Counted from the stretch's first letter, positions 43,339-52,134 are shown. The stretch: 64,000 nt of DNA from Thiocapsa sp. UBA6158 (GCF_002423035.1 NZ_DIUM01000135.1:4041-68040), one strand, 5' to 3'. The notes: generated by a model not told the origin, from the letters alone. Translations and numbers: made by a program.

Positions 43339-43664
43339 CACCCGACCTGACGCGCTTCGAGGCGTGGCGCACGGAGCGCCGCTTCCACCTTGACGCCCTC
43401 GCGTGCGCGCTCCAGTATGGACGCGACCCCGAGCCGCACCGCACGCGCGTGGTGGATGAGGCGCTCGCGCTTGCCCGCGCTGCCAACGTCCGCGCGGAGC
43501 AGTGCGCGGAGTGCGGCGACGCGCAGGGCGCGGCGTGGGAGGAGGAGCAGGCGCGGCGGCTGGGCCGTGTCGCCCTGTCGGGACTCGGTTTCGCGCAGTG
43601 CCCCCAGCCCTTTGCGGAGGCGGTGGCGGAGTACCGCGCGTCCCTGCCTAGCCTTCATGGGTAA
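43335..43664 (+). CDS. Small element protein, unknown (109 residues)
   Basis: The GTG at 43335 overlaps the previous stop (GTGA); a GTG at 43326 is the alternative start. The sequence is helical, with two Cys (QCAECGD) and many Arg/Glu. It is the last gene before attR. No function can be proposed. Confidence 0.55.
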   Translation: MTPDLTRFEAWRTERRFHLDALACALQYGRDPEPHRTRVVDEALALARAANVRAEQCAECGDAQGAAWEEEQARRLGRVALSGLGFAQCPQPFAEAVAEYRASLPSLHG

Positions 43665-43698
43665 TTCCCATGGAAAACCCCCGCGCAACAGGGAAAGC

Positions 43699-43720
43699 CT
43701 TAGTAGAGTCTTAGTGTCGC
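43699..43720 (+). promoter_or_regulatory. CTTAG arm-type repeats (right end)
   Basis: CTTAGTAGAG (43699) and CTTAGTGTCG (43710), in the same orientation and 11 bp apart, mirror the three repeats near attL. They are about 60 bp from attR, as expected for arm-type binding sites of a tyrosine integrase. Confidence 0.65.
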
Positions 43721-43775
43721 CCTGTCGCCCGCAGAATAAAACCTCAATAAACAGGGCGGTAGGCACGTTCTAACT

Positions 43776-43796
43776 ATTGTGATCCAAAACAACTAA
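43776..43796 (+). other. attR (remnant of the original apbC 3' end)
   Basis: ATTGTGATCCAAAACAACTAA reads in frame I-V-I-Q-N-N-stop, the same C-terminus as apbC at attL with five silent differences. The TAA is at the same time the end of repeat element 43793-43878, so the repeat was already at the apbC stop codon before the element integrated. Confidence 0.85.
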
Positions 43797-43878
43797 ACTG
43801 CGCCTTTTGGAGTCTGCGAGGGCCGGGTTTGCTTCGGCCTCGTGGACTCCTGTCGGTGTCGTGCCGCGCGCAGTTTAG
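43793..43878. repeat. REPIN/MITE-like element, copy 5 (86 bp), at the attR junction
   Basis: The ends are CTAAACTGCGCC (43793-43804) and GCGCAGTTTAG (43868-43878). The core forms a strong hairpin (GGAGTC..GACTCC around CGAGGGCC..GGCCTCG). Originally it sat directly behind apbC. Confidence 0.82.
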
Positions 43879-44123
43879 GATTTTTTGGGATTCGATCTCG
43901 ACGAGCGGCCCAGTCCAGGGCAGGTCCGGCTGGAAAAGACACGGACCACACGTAGCAACGAATGTCTCTTCTCCGTGTACTCCGTCTTCCCGTGACAAGG
44001 AGCTGCCGAAAGTTTATACGGCCCTAATCGACAGGGGTGCTTTTCGGCAGCGGCTCTCCTGGTTGTTGTACTCGGCTCCGCGGTGTAGCCTTTCCGGCTT
44101 TGCGCGCACACCGAGATTTCGCG
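43879..44123. other. Region between attR repeat and dcd
   Basis: 245 bp with no gene recognised. It should hold the dcd promoter, since the inserted element now separates dcd from apbC. No clear -35/-10 pair was found. Confidence 0.4.
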
Positions 44124-44690
44124 ATGGCCATCAAGTCCGACCGTTGGATCCGCCGAATGGCCGAAGAAGGCGGCATGATCGATCCCTTCGAGCCCGTTCA
44201 AGTCCGCGAAGGCGAACAGGGGCGGGTGATCTCCTACGGGACTTCGAGCTACGGCTACGACGTGCGATGTGCCGACGAGTTCAAGATCTTCACCAACATC
44301 AACTCGGCCATCGTCGATCCGAAGAACTTCGACTCCAACGGCTTCGTGGATCTCAAGTCCGACGTCTGCATCATCCCGCCGAACTCGTTTGCGCTGGCGC
44401 GCACGGTCGAATATCTGCGTATTCCGCGGAATGTCTTGACGATTTGTCTCGGAAAAAGCACGTATGCGCGTTGCGGCATCATCGTGAATGTCACGCCGTT
44501 GGAGCCTGAATGGGAAGGTCACGTGACCCTGGAGTTCTCCAACACCACGCCCTTGCCGGCGAAGATCTATGCGAACGAAGGCGTGGCTCAGATCCTCTTC
44601 TTTGAATCCGACGAGGTCTGCGAGACCTCTTACAAGGACCGCGGCGGCAAGTATCAAGGCCAGCGTGGGGTGACCTTGCCGAAGTCTTGA
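44124..44690 (+). CDS. dcd: dCTP deaminase
   Basis: 188 residues. Conserved segments are SYGTSSYGYDVRC, LGKSTYARCGIIVNVTPLEPEWEGHVTLEFSN (with the catalytic Glu of the dCTP deaminase family) and GGKYQGQRGVTLPK. It deaminates dCTP to dUTP for thymidylate synthesis. The ATG at 44124 gives the usual length (E. coli 193). In many gammaproteobacteria dcd directly follows apbC, which supports the insertion interpretation. Confidence 0.95.
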   Translation: MAIKSDRWIRRMAEEGGMIDPFEPVQVREGEQGRVISYGTSSYGYDVRCADEFKIFTNINSAIVDPKNFDSNGFVDLKSDVCIIPPNSFALARTVEYLRIPRNVLTICLGKSTYARCGIIVNVTPLEPEWEGHVTLEFSNTTPLPAKIYANEGVAQILFFESDEVCETSYKDRGGKYQGQRGVTLPKS

Positions 44691-44696
44691 TGTCCG

Positions 44697-44782
44697 CTGA
44701 ACCGGGTCCAGAGCGGAATGCGGATTTTCGAGTGAGTTCGACGTTTGGTGCATCCACGGCCCTTGGCAGGGACGCGGTTTAG
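44697..44782. repeat. REPIN/MITE-like element, copy 6 (86 bp)
   Basis: The ends are CTGAACCGGGTC (44697-44708) and GACGCGGTTTAG (44771-44782). It fills the convergent dcd-glycosyltransferase gap; its right end contains the TAA stop of the glycosyltransferase gene. Confidence 0.82.
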
Positions 44783-46005
44783 CCGACGTCGTGTTTCTTC
44801 CGGGTTGGATCGACCGCCCGATCCGCCGCCCGATCACAGCTCCGCCGCTCGATGACCTGCCGGTAAAAATCCAGCATCCGTTCCGCGAGCACGGGTGCCG
44901 ACCAGGACCGTGCGTGCTCGACCGCCTCCACGGCCAGACGTGCACGCAGTGCCGGATCCGTGAGGAGCCGAACTGTCTTCTCGGCGAAGTCGGCCTCGTC
45001 GTCCTGCGCGATCAGCGATCCGCCGCCGCCGGCCAGCACCTCCTTGGTGCCCATCACGGCCGTCGAGACCACCGGTACGCCCAGCGCCATGGCCTCCAGG
45101 AGCACGAGACCTTGGGTTTCCGTCTTGGAGGCAAAGACGAAGGCATCCCCTGCGCTGTAGCAGTCCTCGAGGGATCCGTCCCGCTCCAGATATCCCGTGA
45201 ACAAGGTGTTGTCGGCCAGCCCGAGATGGTTCGCCAGGGTCTGAAGTCGACGTTGTGCCGGGCCCTCGCCGGCGATCACCAGGAGCACATCCGGGACCTG
45301 CGTCTTCACGCGCGCGAGCACCCGCAGGATGAAATCGATGTTCTTCTCGAAGGCGAGGCGGCTGACATGGACCAGAAGGGGTCGCGTGGACGGGATGCCT
45401 CGAGTGTTTCGGAAACGAGCGCCGTCGCCTCGGCTGAATTGGACCAGTTCGATCCCGGTCGGGATGACCGTCGCGGGCGTCTGCACCCCGTAGCCTTTCA
45501 GGACCTCGAGCATGGCGTGCGAGGGTACCGCCAGGGCATCGACAGCGTTGCACTGGGCGGTCGAGAAGTCGCGCGCGAGCCGCTGCATCCAAGCGGCGGG
45601 GACGAAGGGGACATAGTGGTGGAGATACTGCTCGAAGAAGGTGTGGTAGCTCTCCACCACCGGGAGAGCAAGTCGCTTGGCGATCCCGAGGCCCAGATAG
45701 TGCGCGAAGAAGGGCGTCTGGATGTGCACTAGATCGTATCCGCGGCTCGCCAGCATGCGGTCGTGGCGACGGACCTCGCGCGGGCGCAGCATGCGATCTT
45801 CGGGGTCGATCACCAGATAGCGCGAAGGGATGCGCAGAACCTCGAACGGCTCCGGCGCGGACTCGCCCCCGGCGGCCGAATAATCCGGCGCGATCAGTGT
45901 GACCTCATGTCCTTTTTCGACGAACTCGCGCGCAAACGTCTGGATCGACGTCGATACGCCCGTGATACGAGGGAAGTAGACGTCCGAGATCATCAGGATG
46001 CGCAT
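44779..46005 (-). CDS. GT4-family glycosyltransferase
   Basis: 408 residues. The GT-B fold hallmarks are an N-terminal MRILMISDVYFPRITGVSTSIQTFAREF and a C-terminal donor domain with the EX7E motif region KTETQGLVLLEAMALGVPVVST. The closest characterised groups transfer sugars to lipids or glycans (for example 1,2-diacylglycerol glucosyltransferases), but the substrate cannot be read from sequence. The ATG at 46005 fits the conserved start. The stop lies in a repeat element. Confidence 0.85.
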   Translation of the reverse strand: MRILMISDVYFPRITGVSTSIQTFAREFVEKGHEVTLIAPDYSAAGGESAPEPFEVLRIPSRYLVIDPEDRMLRPREVRRHDRMLASRGYDLVHIQTPFFAHYLGLGIAKRLALPVVESYHTFFEQYLHHYVPFVPAAWMQRLARDFSTAQCNAVDALAVPSHAMLEVLKGYGVQTPATVIPTGIELVQFSRGDGARFRNTRGIPSTRPLLVHVSRLAFEKNIDFILRVLARVKTQVPDVLLVIAGEGPAQRRLQTLANHLGLADNTLFTGYLERDGSLEDCYSAGDAFVFASKTETQGLVLLEAMALGVPVVSTAVMGTKEVLAGGGGSLIAQDDEADFAEKTVRLLTDPALRARLAVEAVEHARSWSAPVLAERMLDFYRQVIERRSCDRAADRAVDPTRKKHDVG

Positions 46006-46088
46006 GAGATGGACTTGCGGGCTGTCGGCAAATCGGCGAATCATACCCGCAGTCGACCACCAAGCCCATTCAATGAAGGATTCATGAT

Positions 46089-46487
46089 ATGACCGATCGT
46101 TTGCGCCCGAGCTCGCCTTGTGGGCCGATGTTTCCGATCCTGCTCGGCATTGTACTGGCAGTGGGACCGTTCGGGAGCGCGCTCGCTGCCGGGGCGCCCG
46201 TGCTCTGGGGCGCGGGCGTGAAGCCGTGCACCGACTTCTTGGCCGTTGCACCGGCCGATGCGACCGCGCAGGCGATCGCGGGCGAGGGCTATCGGCGCTA
46301 CCAAGAGTGGTTGTCGGGGCTCGTCACCGGCTTGAATCTCGCAACGGGGCGCGACGTGTTGAAAGGCGCCGAGCTCGATGCCGCCATGATCCGTATTCGG
46401 GCCAACTGCGAGCGCCACCCGACCGACGACTTCTTCAACGCCGCCATGCGCTTGGTCCGATCGCTCGGCGACTCGAACAAGCCTTGA
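46089..46487 (+). CDS. Small periplasmic protein, HdeA/Rap1a-like pattern
   Basis: 132 residues with a signal peptide (ILLGIVLAVGPFGSALA). The mature part has two conserved Cys and the pattern WLSGLVTGLN...GRDVLKGAELDAAMIRIRANCERHPTDDFFNAAMRLV, seen in small exported proteins loosely related to HdeA/Rap1a. The function is unknown. It lies between the glycosyltransferase (divergent) and the pst operon. Confidence 0.65.
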   Translation: MTDRLRPSSPCGPMFPILLGIVLAVGPFGSALAAGAPVLWGAGVKPCTDFLAVAPADATAQAIAGEGYRRYQEWLSGLVTGLNLATGRDVLKGAELDAAMIRIRANCERHPTDDFFNAAMRLVRSLGDSNKP

Positions 46488-46517
46488 TCCCTCTCGGCGT
46501 CGGCGCGCGCTGCGGCG

Positions 46518-46535
46518 TCGTCATCGAATCGTCAC
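46518..46535 (+). promoter_or_regulatory. Pho box upstream of pstS
   Basis: TCGTCATCGAATCGTCAC contains two GTCA-type half-repeats 11 bp apart, the PhoB box layout, 77 bp before the pstS start. Phosphate-starvation induction is expected. Confidence 0.75.
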
Positions 46536-46611
46536 ACGAACTTCATACAATCGGCATGATGCAAGGTCACAATTCCGGCTCGCTTCCCAACGCTCTCCCG
46601 GAGGTCCCATC

Positions 46612-47655
46612 ATGAACAAAACGATCATCGCCACTGCGGTCACGTTCGCCGTGGCTTCGCTTTCGACTCAAGCCATGGCCCGCGATTCCGTCTGGATTGC
46701 CGGCTCCTCCACCGTTTTCCCCTTCTCCACCGCGGTCGCCGAGACCTTCGGGCGCGAGTCGTCCTTCCCCACGCCCAAGGTCGAGTCCCTGGGCACCGGC
46801 GGTGGCTTCAAGCTCTTCTGCTCAGGCGTCGGCGTGGACAAGTCCGACATCAGTAACGCCTCGCGTGCGATGAAGAAGTCCGAGTTCGATCAGTGCCAGG
46901 CCAACGGCGTGACGGAGATCACCGAGGTCAAGATCGGCTACGACGGCATCGCCATTGCGAACGCCAAGACCGGTCCCGCCCTCAACATAACCCTGGGCGA
47001 GCTTTGGATGGCCCTGGCGAAGGACGTCCCGAACGAGGACGGCAAGCTGGTCCCGAACCCCTACAAGAAGTGGAGCGAGATCAACAAGGATCTGCCCGAC
47101 GTCGCGATCGAGGTTCTGGGTCCGCCGCCGACCTCCGGCACCCGCGATGCCTTCGTGGAGCTGGCGATGGAAGGCGGTTGCGACAGCTTCGATTCCGTAA
47201 AGGCGCTCGCGAAGACCGACAAGGACATGCACAAGGCAGTCTGTCACGGCATCCGTGAAGACGGTGCCTTCATCGAGGCCGGCGAGAACGACAACCTGAT
47301 CGTCCAGAAGCTGATCGCCAACCCGAATGCGGTCGGGGTGTTCGGCTTCAGCTTCCTCGATCAGAACGCCGACACGCTGCAAGGTGCCAAGATCGGCGGC
47401 GTGGAGCCGACCTTCGAGACCATCGGCGACGGATCCTATCCGGTCTCGCGCTCGATCTATTTCTACGTCAAGAACGCCCATGTCGGCACCATTCCGGGCA
47501 TCCAGGAATACGTGGTCGAATTCACCAACGACAAGGCATGGGGCCCCGACGGCTATCTGGCCGACAAGGGTCTGATTGCGCTGCCTGACGAGATGCGCGC
47601 CAGCGTCGCCGAGCAGGCTCGGGCGCTCAAGCCGATGGCCGCCCCGGCGAAGTAG
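46612..47655 (+). CDS. pstS: PstS, periplasmic phosphate-binding protein
   Basis: 347 residues with a Sec signal peptide ending near AMARDS. Phosphate-ligand motifs are AGSSTVFPFS, GTGGGFKLFCSG and PPTSGTRDAFVELAM. It captures phosphate for PstCAB. An AGG-rich ribosome-binding site (CCGGAGG) precedes the ATG. First gene of the pst operon; two hairpins follow it. Confidence 0.95.
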   Translation: MNKTIIATAVTFAVASLSTQAMARDSVWIAGSSTVFPFSTAVAETFGRESSFPTPKVESLGTGGGFKLFCSGVGVDKSDISNASRAMKKSEFDQCQANGVTEITEVKIGYDGIAIANAKTGPALNITLGELWMALAKDVPNEDGKLVPNPYKKWSEINKDLPDVAIEVLGPPPTSGTRDAFVELAMEGGCDSFDSVKALAKTDKDMHKAVCHGIREDGAFIEAGENDNLIVQKLIANPNAVGVFGFSFLDQNADTLQGAKIGGVEPTFETIGDGSYPVSRSIYFYVKNAHVGTIPGIQEYVVEFTNDKAWGPDGYLADKGLIALPDEMRASVAEQARALKPMAAPAK

Positions 47656-47664
47656 GACCAGGGA

Positions 47665-47717
47665 GACCCGTTGCTCGGGTCCGACGTTCCCGATCGGTTG
47701 GCGGCCCCCGGGGCCGC
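47665..47717 (+). terminator. Two hairpins in the pstS-pstC gap (attenuator or stabiliser)
   Basis: GACCCG/CGGGTC (47665-47681) and GCGGCCCC-C-GGGGCCGC (47701-47717) lie between pstS and pstC. No long U-run follows, so partial termination or protection of pstS mRNA is more likely than full termination, in line with the excess of binding protein over permease. Confidence 0.55.
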
Positions 47718-47750
47718 TGACCCATTTTCCGTCTTTGCGCAGTCCTGGTT

Positions 47751-49142
47751 ATGCAAACATCGACCCTTTTGATTATTGTGCTCGGCTTGATGTCGCTGGC
47801 CTACTATGTCGGGCGTAAGCGAGCCATCGTGAGTGCCGGCGGCGCGGGGCGGATCAGCACACTCCATTCGCTTCCGACCTATTACGGCCTCTATGCGGCA
47901 CTTTGGGCCGGGATTCCGGCGATCTTGTTGATGGCGCTCTGGACGGCCTTCCAAGACGAGATCCTGGTGACTCTGGTCAAAGCCGAGCTGCCGGGGTCGA
48001 TGCTCGAGGGACTTACGCCCGGAGCTGTGGGGCTCCTGGTGAACGACATCAAGAACCTGGCCTCGGGAGCGATCGTTTCGCGTGTGGCGACTCCGGAGAT
48101 GCAGGCCGCCGCAGATCGCTTCTCGCTCTTCAGTCAGATCGCGGTTTGGGCGATGTGGCTCGGCGTGTTGGCGTTTGCCGTCGGCGGCATGGCGTTTGCT
48201 TGGGCTCGGACCAAGCCGCAGATGCGCGCACGCAACCGCGTCGAATCCATCTTCATGGTCATCCTGGTGGTCTTCTCCTCGATCGCCATCTTGACCACCC
48301 TGGGGATCGTACTCTCGGTCCTGTTCGAGTCCTTGCGATTCTTCCAGGAGATCTCTCCGCTCGACTTCTTCTTCGGCACCCTCTGGAGCCCGCAGACAGC
48401 CCTGAGGGCCGACCAAGTCGGTGCCACGGGGGCCTTCGGGGCGGTGCCCCTGTTCACCGGCACATTGATGGTATCGACCATCGCGATGCTGGTCGCGGTC
48501 CCGATCGGCCTGATGTCGGCAATCTATCTCTCGGAGTATGCGCCGCGGCGCGTGCGGTCTTGGGCCAAGCCGACGCTCGAGGTCTTGGCCGGGGTGCCGA
48601 CCGTGGTCTACGGTTTCTTCGCCGCCTTGACCGTTGCACCCTTCATCCGCGAGCTCGGCATGTCCATGGGGTTGGACGTCGCCTCGGAGAGTGCGCTGGC
48701 TGCCGGTCTGGTCATGGGGGTCATGATCATCCCCTTCGTTTCATCCTTGTCCGAAGACGTCATCAATGCGGTCCCGCAGGCGATGCGTGACGGCTCCTAT
48801 GCGCTCGGTGCCACCCAGTCGGAGACGATTCGACGGGTGATCATCCCGGCCGCCTTGCCCGGGATCGTCGGCGGTGTCCTCTTGGCGGTTTCCCGCGCGA
48901 TCGGCGAGACCATGATCGTGGTGATGGCGGCGGGGCTCGCAGCCAACCTCACCGCGAACCCGCTCGACAGCGTCACCACGGTCACCGTTCAGATCGTGAC
49001 CCTGCTCACCGGCGACCAAGAGTTCGACAGCGCCAAGACCATGGCAGCCTTCGCCCTGGGTCTGACCCTCTTCGCGGTGACCTTGGTTCTCAACGTGATC
49101 GCCCTGCAGATCGTTCGCAAGTATCGAGAACAGTATGAGTAA
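47751..49142 (+). CDS. pstC: PstC, phosphate ABC permease
   Basis: 463 residues, longer than the enterobacterial form because of an N-terminal extension with two extra membrane segments. The permease core has the EAA loop (QAMRDGSYALGATQSETIRRVIIPAALPGIVGG) and SRAIGETMIVVMAAG. The stop overlaps pstA by 8 nt. Confidence 0.94.
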   Translation: MQTSTLLIIVLGLMSLAYYVGRKRAIVSAGGAGRISTLHSLPTYYGLYAALWAGIPAILLMALWTAFQDEILVTLVKAELPGSMLEGLTPGAVGLLVNDIKNLASGAIVSRVATPEMQAAADRFSLFSQIAVWAMWLGVLAFAVGGMAFAWARTKPQMRARNRVESIFMVILVVFSSIAILTTLGIVLSVLFESLRFFQEISPLDFFFGTLWSPQTALRADQVGATGAFGAVPLFTGTLMVSTIAMLVAVPIGLMSAIYLSEYAPRRVRSWAKPTLEVLAGVPTVVYGFFAALTVAPFIRELGMSMGLDVASESALAAGLVMGVMIIPFVSSLSEDVINAVPQAMRDGSYALGATQSETIRRVIIPAALPGIVGGVLLAVSRAIGETMIVVMAAGLAANLTANPLDSVTTVTVQIVTLLTGDQEFDSAKTMAAFALGLTLFAVTLVLNVIALQIVRKYREQYE

Positions 49143-50442
49143 CAGCCAAGCGGCCGGTGCGCCGCCGAAACGCACCATCGACGTCGTGAATGCGAGCCTG
49201 AAGCGGCGCTATGCCCGCGAACGGCGATTCCGTCTGGTCGGTCTCGCCGCGGTGATCCTCGGGCTGACCTTCGTGGGATTGCTGTTCGCCGACATCATTG
49301 CGAAAGGTCACACGGCCTTTGTCCAGACCTACATCCAGCTCCCGGTGACCTTCGAGGCGCAGACGCTCGACCCCGCGGGGACGCGCGACCCCGAGACCCT
49401 GGCGGGCGCCAATTATCAGGCCGTCATTCGGGATGCGCTGCGCAGCGAGTTCCCGCAGGTGACCGAGCGGCGCGCGACCCGGGCGCTTGCGTCCATGATC
49501 AGCGTGGGGGCGCCCTCGCATCTGCGTGATATGGTCCTGGCGAATCCGGATCTGATCGGTACCACCCGAGAGGTCTGGCTGCTTGCCGATGACGACATCG
49601 ACATGCTGATGAAGGGACATATCGATCGGAACCTTCCCGAGAGCGAGCGCCGCGTGAAGGATCAGACGGTCGCTTGGGTCGAGCAGCTCGAGTCTCGGGG
49701 GCGCATCGAGAAGCGTTTCAACACCATCTTCTTTACGACCGGGACCTCGCGCGAGCCCGAGCTGGCCGGCATCGCAGGTGCGCTGATGGGTTCCTTCTAC
49801 ACCCTGGTGTTGACCCTGCTCATCTCTTTCCCGATCGGTGTCGGTGCGGCCCTTTATCTCGAGGAGTTTGCGCCGAAGAATCGCTGGACCGACCTGATCG
49901 AGGTCAATATCAACAACCTCGCGGCGGTCCCCTCGATCGTCTTCGGGTTGCTCGGGCTCGCCGTCTTCATCTCAATCTTCGGCGTGCCGCGCTCCACACC
50001 CTTGGTTGCGGCGCTCGTGCTGTCGCTGATGACCCTTCCGACCATCATCATCGCCAGTCGGGCGGCCTTGAAGTCGGTTCCCCCGTCGATCCGTGAGGCG
50101 GCCTTGGGGGTCGGGGCATCGCCGTTGCAGACGCAGATGCATCATGTACTGCCCCTGGCGATGCCCGGAATGTTGACCGGGACCATTATCGGGATGGCTC
50201 AAGCCCTGGGCGAGACAGCGCCGCTGCTGATGATCGGCATGATTGCCTTCATCGTGGACATTCCGAGTGGATTCACCTCGCCGACTACGGTCCTCCCGGT
50301 TCAAATCTTCCTGTGGGCGGACAGTCCGGAACGCGCTTTCGTCGAGCGAACCTCGGCGGCGATCATGGTGCTGCTTGCCTTTTTGATTCTGATGAACTTG
50401 GGCGCTGTCCTGCTGCGGCGCCGGTTCGAGAGGCGTTGGTGA
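49135..50442 (+). CDS. pstA: PstA, phosphate ABC permease
   Basis: 435 residues. The first 220 residues hold one membrane anchor and a large periplasmic domain typical of the long PstA type. The permease core has VPSIVFGLLGLAVF and the EAA loop REAALGVGASPLQTQMHHVLPLAMPGMLTG, then GETAPLLMIG. It pairs with PstC. Confidence 0.94.
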   Translation: MSNSQAAGAPPKRTIDVVNASLKRRYARERRFRLVGLAAVILGLTFVGLLFADIIAKGHTAFVQTYIQLPVTFEAQTLDPAGTRDPETLAGANYQAVIRDALRSEFPQVTERRATRALASMISVGAPSHLRDMVLANPDLIGTTREVWLLADDDIDMLMKGHIDRNLPESERRVKDQTVAWVEQLESRGRIEKRFNTIFFTTGTSREPELAGIAGALMGSFYTLVLTLLISFPIGVGAALYLEEFAPKNRWTDLIEVNINNLAAVPSIVFGLLGLAVFISIFGVPRSTPLVAALVLSLMTLPTIIIASRAALKSVPPSIREAALGVGASPLQTQMHHVLPLAMPGMLTGTIIGMAQALGETAPLLMIGMIAFIVDIPSGFTSPTTVLPVQIFLWADSPERAFVERTSAAIMVLLAFLILMNLGAVLLRRRFERRW

Positions 50443-50506
50443 GTGCGTTTCGCAACATACTTGGCCCCGACGCCCTCGAGCGCAGGGTCAATACTTGAGG
50501 TCAGTT

Positions 50507-51370
50507 ATGAGCACCACGGTTGATGATATGAGTCGACGTATCGGCGCGATGAGTTCGGCGGAGCTTGCCGGTGGGCGCGAGTCGCGGGTTACGGTCGGCG
50601 ATGTGACCTGCGCCAATCCAAGAATGGTGTGTCGCGATGTGGATGTGTTCTACGGGAGCACGCAGGCGATCAAAGGCGTGAGCCTGGATATCGGCAAGAA
50701 CGAGGTCGTCTCCATGATCGGCCCGTCGGGCTGTGGAAAGTCGACCTTCCTGCGCTGCCTGAACCGAATGAACGACACGATCGACGGCTGCCGCGTCACC
50801 GGGTCCATCAAGCTCGATGGTCAGGACATCTACGATAAGGGGCTTGACCCGGTACCGCTGCGCGCGCAGGTCGGGATGGTGTTCCAGAAGCCCAATCCCT
50901 TCCCCAAGTCGATCTATGAAAACGTCGCCTACGGGCCTCGCATCCACGGCCTCACCAACTCCAAAGCGGAGCTCGACGAGGTGATCGAGGGCAGCCTGCA
51001 AAAGGCCGGTCTCTGGAACGAGGTGAAGGACCGACTCGACAAGCCCGGCACGGGTTTGTCGGGCGGCCAGCAGCAACGTCTCTGCATTGCGAGGACCATC
51101 GCGGTCTCCCCCGAGGTGATCCTGATGGACGAGCCCTGTTCTGCGCTCGACCCGATCGCCACCGCCATCATCGAGGAGCTGATCGACGAGCTGCGGGCCA
51201 ACTACAGCATCGCCATCGTCACCCACTCGATGCAACAGGCCGCGCGTGTCTCGCAACGCACCGCCTACTTTCATCTCGGTGACCTGATCGAGGTGGGCGA
51301 GACCAACCAGATCTTTACCAACCCCAAGCACAGGTTGACCGAGGACTACATCACGGGGCGGTTCGGCTGA
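50507..51370 (+). CDS. pstB: PstB, phosphate ABC ATPase
   Basis: 287 residues. Walker A GPSGCGKSTFLRCLNRMND, signature LSGGQQQRLCIARTIA, Walker B VILMDEPCSALDP and the H-loop THSMQQAARVS are intact. The ATG at 50507 has GAGG upstream; an in-frame ORF start at 50495 is less likely. The stop overlaps phoU (TGATG). Confidence 0.95.
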   Translation: MSTTVDDMSRRIGAMSSAELAGGRESRVTVGDVTCANPRMVCRDVDVFYGSTQAIKGVSLDIGKNEVVSMIGPSGCGKSTFLRCLNRMNDTIDGCRVTGSIKLDGQDIYDKGLDPVPLRAQVGMVFQKPNPFPKSIYENVAYGPRIHGLTNSKAELDEVIEGSLQKAGLWNEVKDRLDKPGTGLSGGQQQRLCIARTIAVSPEVILMDEPCSALDPIATAIIEELIDELRANYSIAIVTHSMQQAARVSQRTAYFHLGDLIEVGETNQIFTNPKHRLTEDYITGRFG

Positions 51371-52134
51371 TGGCCGGCGACAACAGCCTCGCGTCCGCAG
51401 GCGACATCGCGGGCGGTCACACGGTTCGCCGTTACGACCAAGAGCTCGCGAAACTGCGCGGGATCATCCTCGACATGGGTCAGCGGGTCATCGAGCAGAC
51501 CCAAGCCGCCGTTGCTGCGGTGGTGGACGGCGAAGTGACCCAGGCGTACCGCGTTCTCGATCGCGAGCCCCAGATCGATTTTCTCTCGCTCGATGCGGAC
51601 GAGGAGATCTTCCGGGTCATCGCACGTCGTCAGCCGACCGCCGTGGATCTGCGCATCGTGCTCGCACTCTCCCGGATCGCCGGCGACGTCGAGCGTGCCG
51701 GGGACAAGGCAGTGCGCATTGCCCGTCAAGCCTTGGTCCTGCGCGAAATCGGCATCGGTCAAGGCGGCATCCCGTCGGATGCACTCAAGGAGCTGCTCCG
51801 ACGCCTCGACGACCAGGCCTGCTGCATGTTCGAGCGCAGCATCCAGGCCGTCGCCGCCTTCGATGTGGAGCTTGCGCTCGGCGTCTTCGAAGACGAGCCG
51901 CGACTCTTCGGCGTCTCCGACGAGGCACGCGACTTCCTTGGCCAAGAGGATCTCGCCGGATTCACGCCGCGCCAGATCGTGTGTCTCCTGACCAGTGCCC
52001 ATGCGTTGGAGCGCATCGGCAACCACGCCTCCAACATCGCCGAGCAGGTCATCTACGTGGCCGAGGGCAAGGACATCCGCTACCGCAATCGCGAGATCCT
52101 GATCGAGACCCTGCGCCGCGACCGCGGTCTCTAG
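51370..52134 (+). CDS. phoU: PhoU, phosphate-signalling regulator
   Basis: 254 residues with two PhoU three-helix repeats; metal-binding signatures are SRIAGDVERAGDKAVRIAR and AHALERIGNHASNIAEQVIYVAEG. It links Pst activity to PhoR/PhoB signalling; phoBR are not in the window. Translationally coupled to pstB. Confidence 0.95.
   Translation: MAGDNSLASAGDIAGGHTVRRYDQELAKLRGIILDMGQRVIEQTQAAVAAVVDGEVTQAYRVLDREPQIDFLSLDADEEIFRVIARRQPTAVDLRIVLALSRIAGDVERAGDKAVRIARQALVLREIGIGQGGIPSDALKELLRRLDDQACCMFERSIQAVAAFDVELALGVFEDEPRLFGVSDEARDFLGQEDLAGFTPRQIVCLLTSAHALERIGNHASNIAEQVIYVAEGKDIRYRNREILIETLRRDRGL

Larger units (their letters stand above)
37315..43796 (+). mobile_element. 6.46 kb satellite-like integrative element inserted in the 3' end of apbC
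   Basis: It is bounded by attL (37315-37335) and attR (43776-43796). The gene order is tyrosine integrase, small ORF, AlpA-like regulator, primase-helicase, iteron array, DUF5681-type protein and three small unknown ORFs, all on the plus strand, mostly coupled by ATGA overlaps. No capsid, tail, lysis or conjugation gene is present, which fits a phage satellite or a small replicating integrative element rather than a prophage. It splits the metG-apbC-dcd block. Confidence 0.88.

Noticed and set aside
42560..43664. Anti-phage defence island in the element
   Set aside because: The three small proteins show no nuclease, TIR, toxin-antitoxin or other defence motif, so a defence label would be a guess.
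37315..43796. Complete prophage
   Set aside because: No capsid, portal, tail, lysis or large terminase genes are present in 6.46 kb; a satellite-like or small integrative element fits better.
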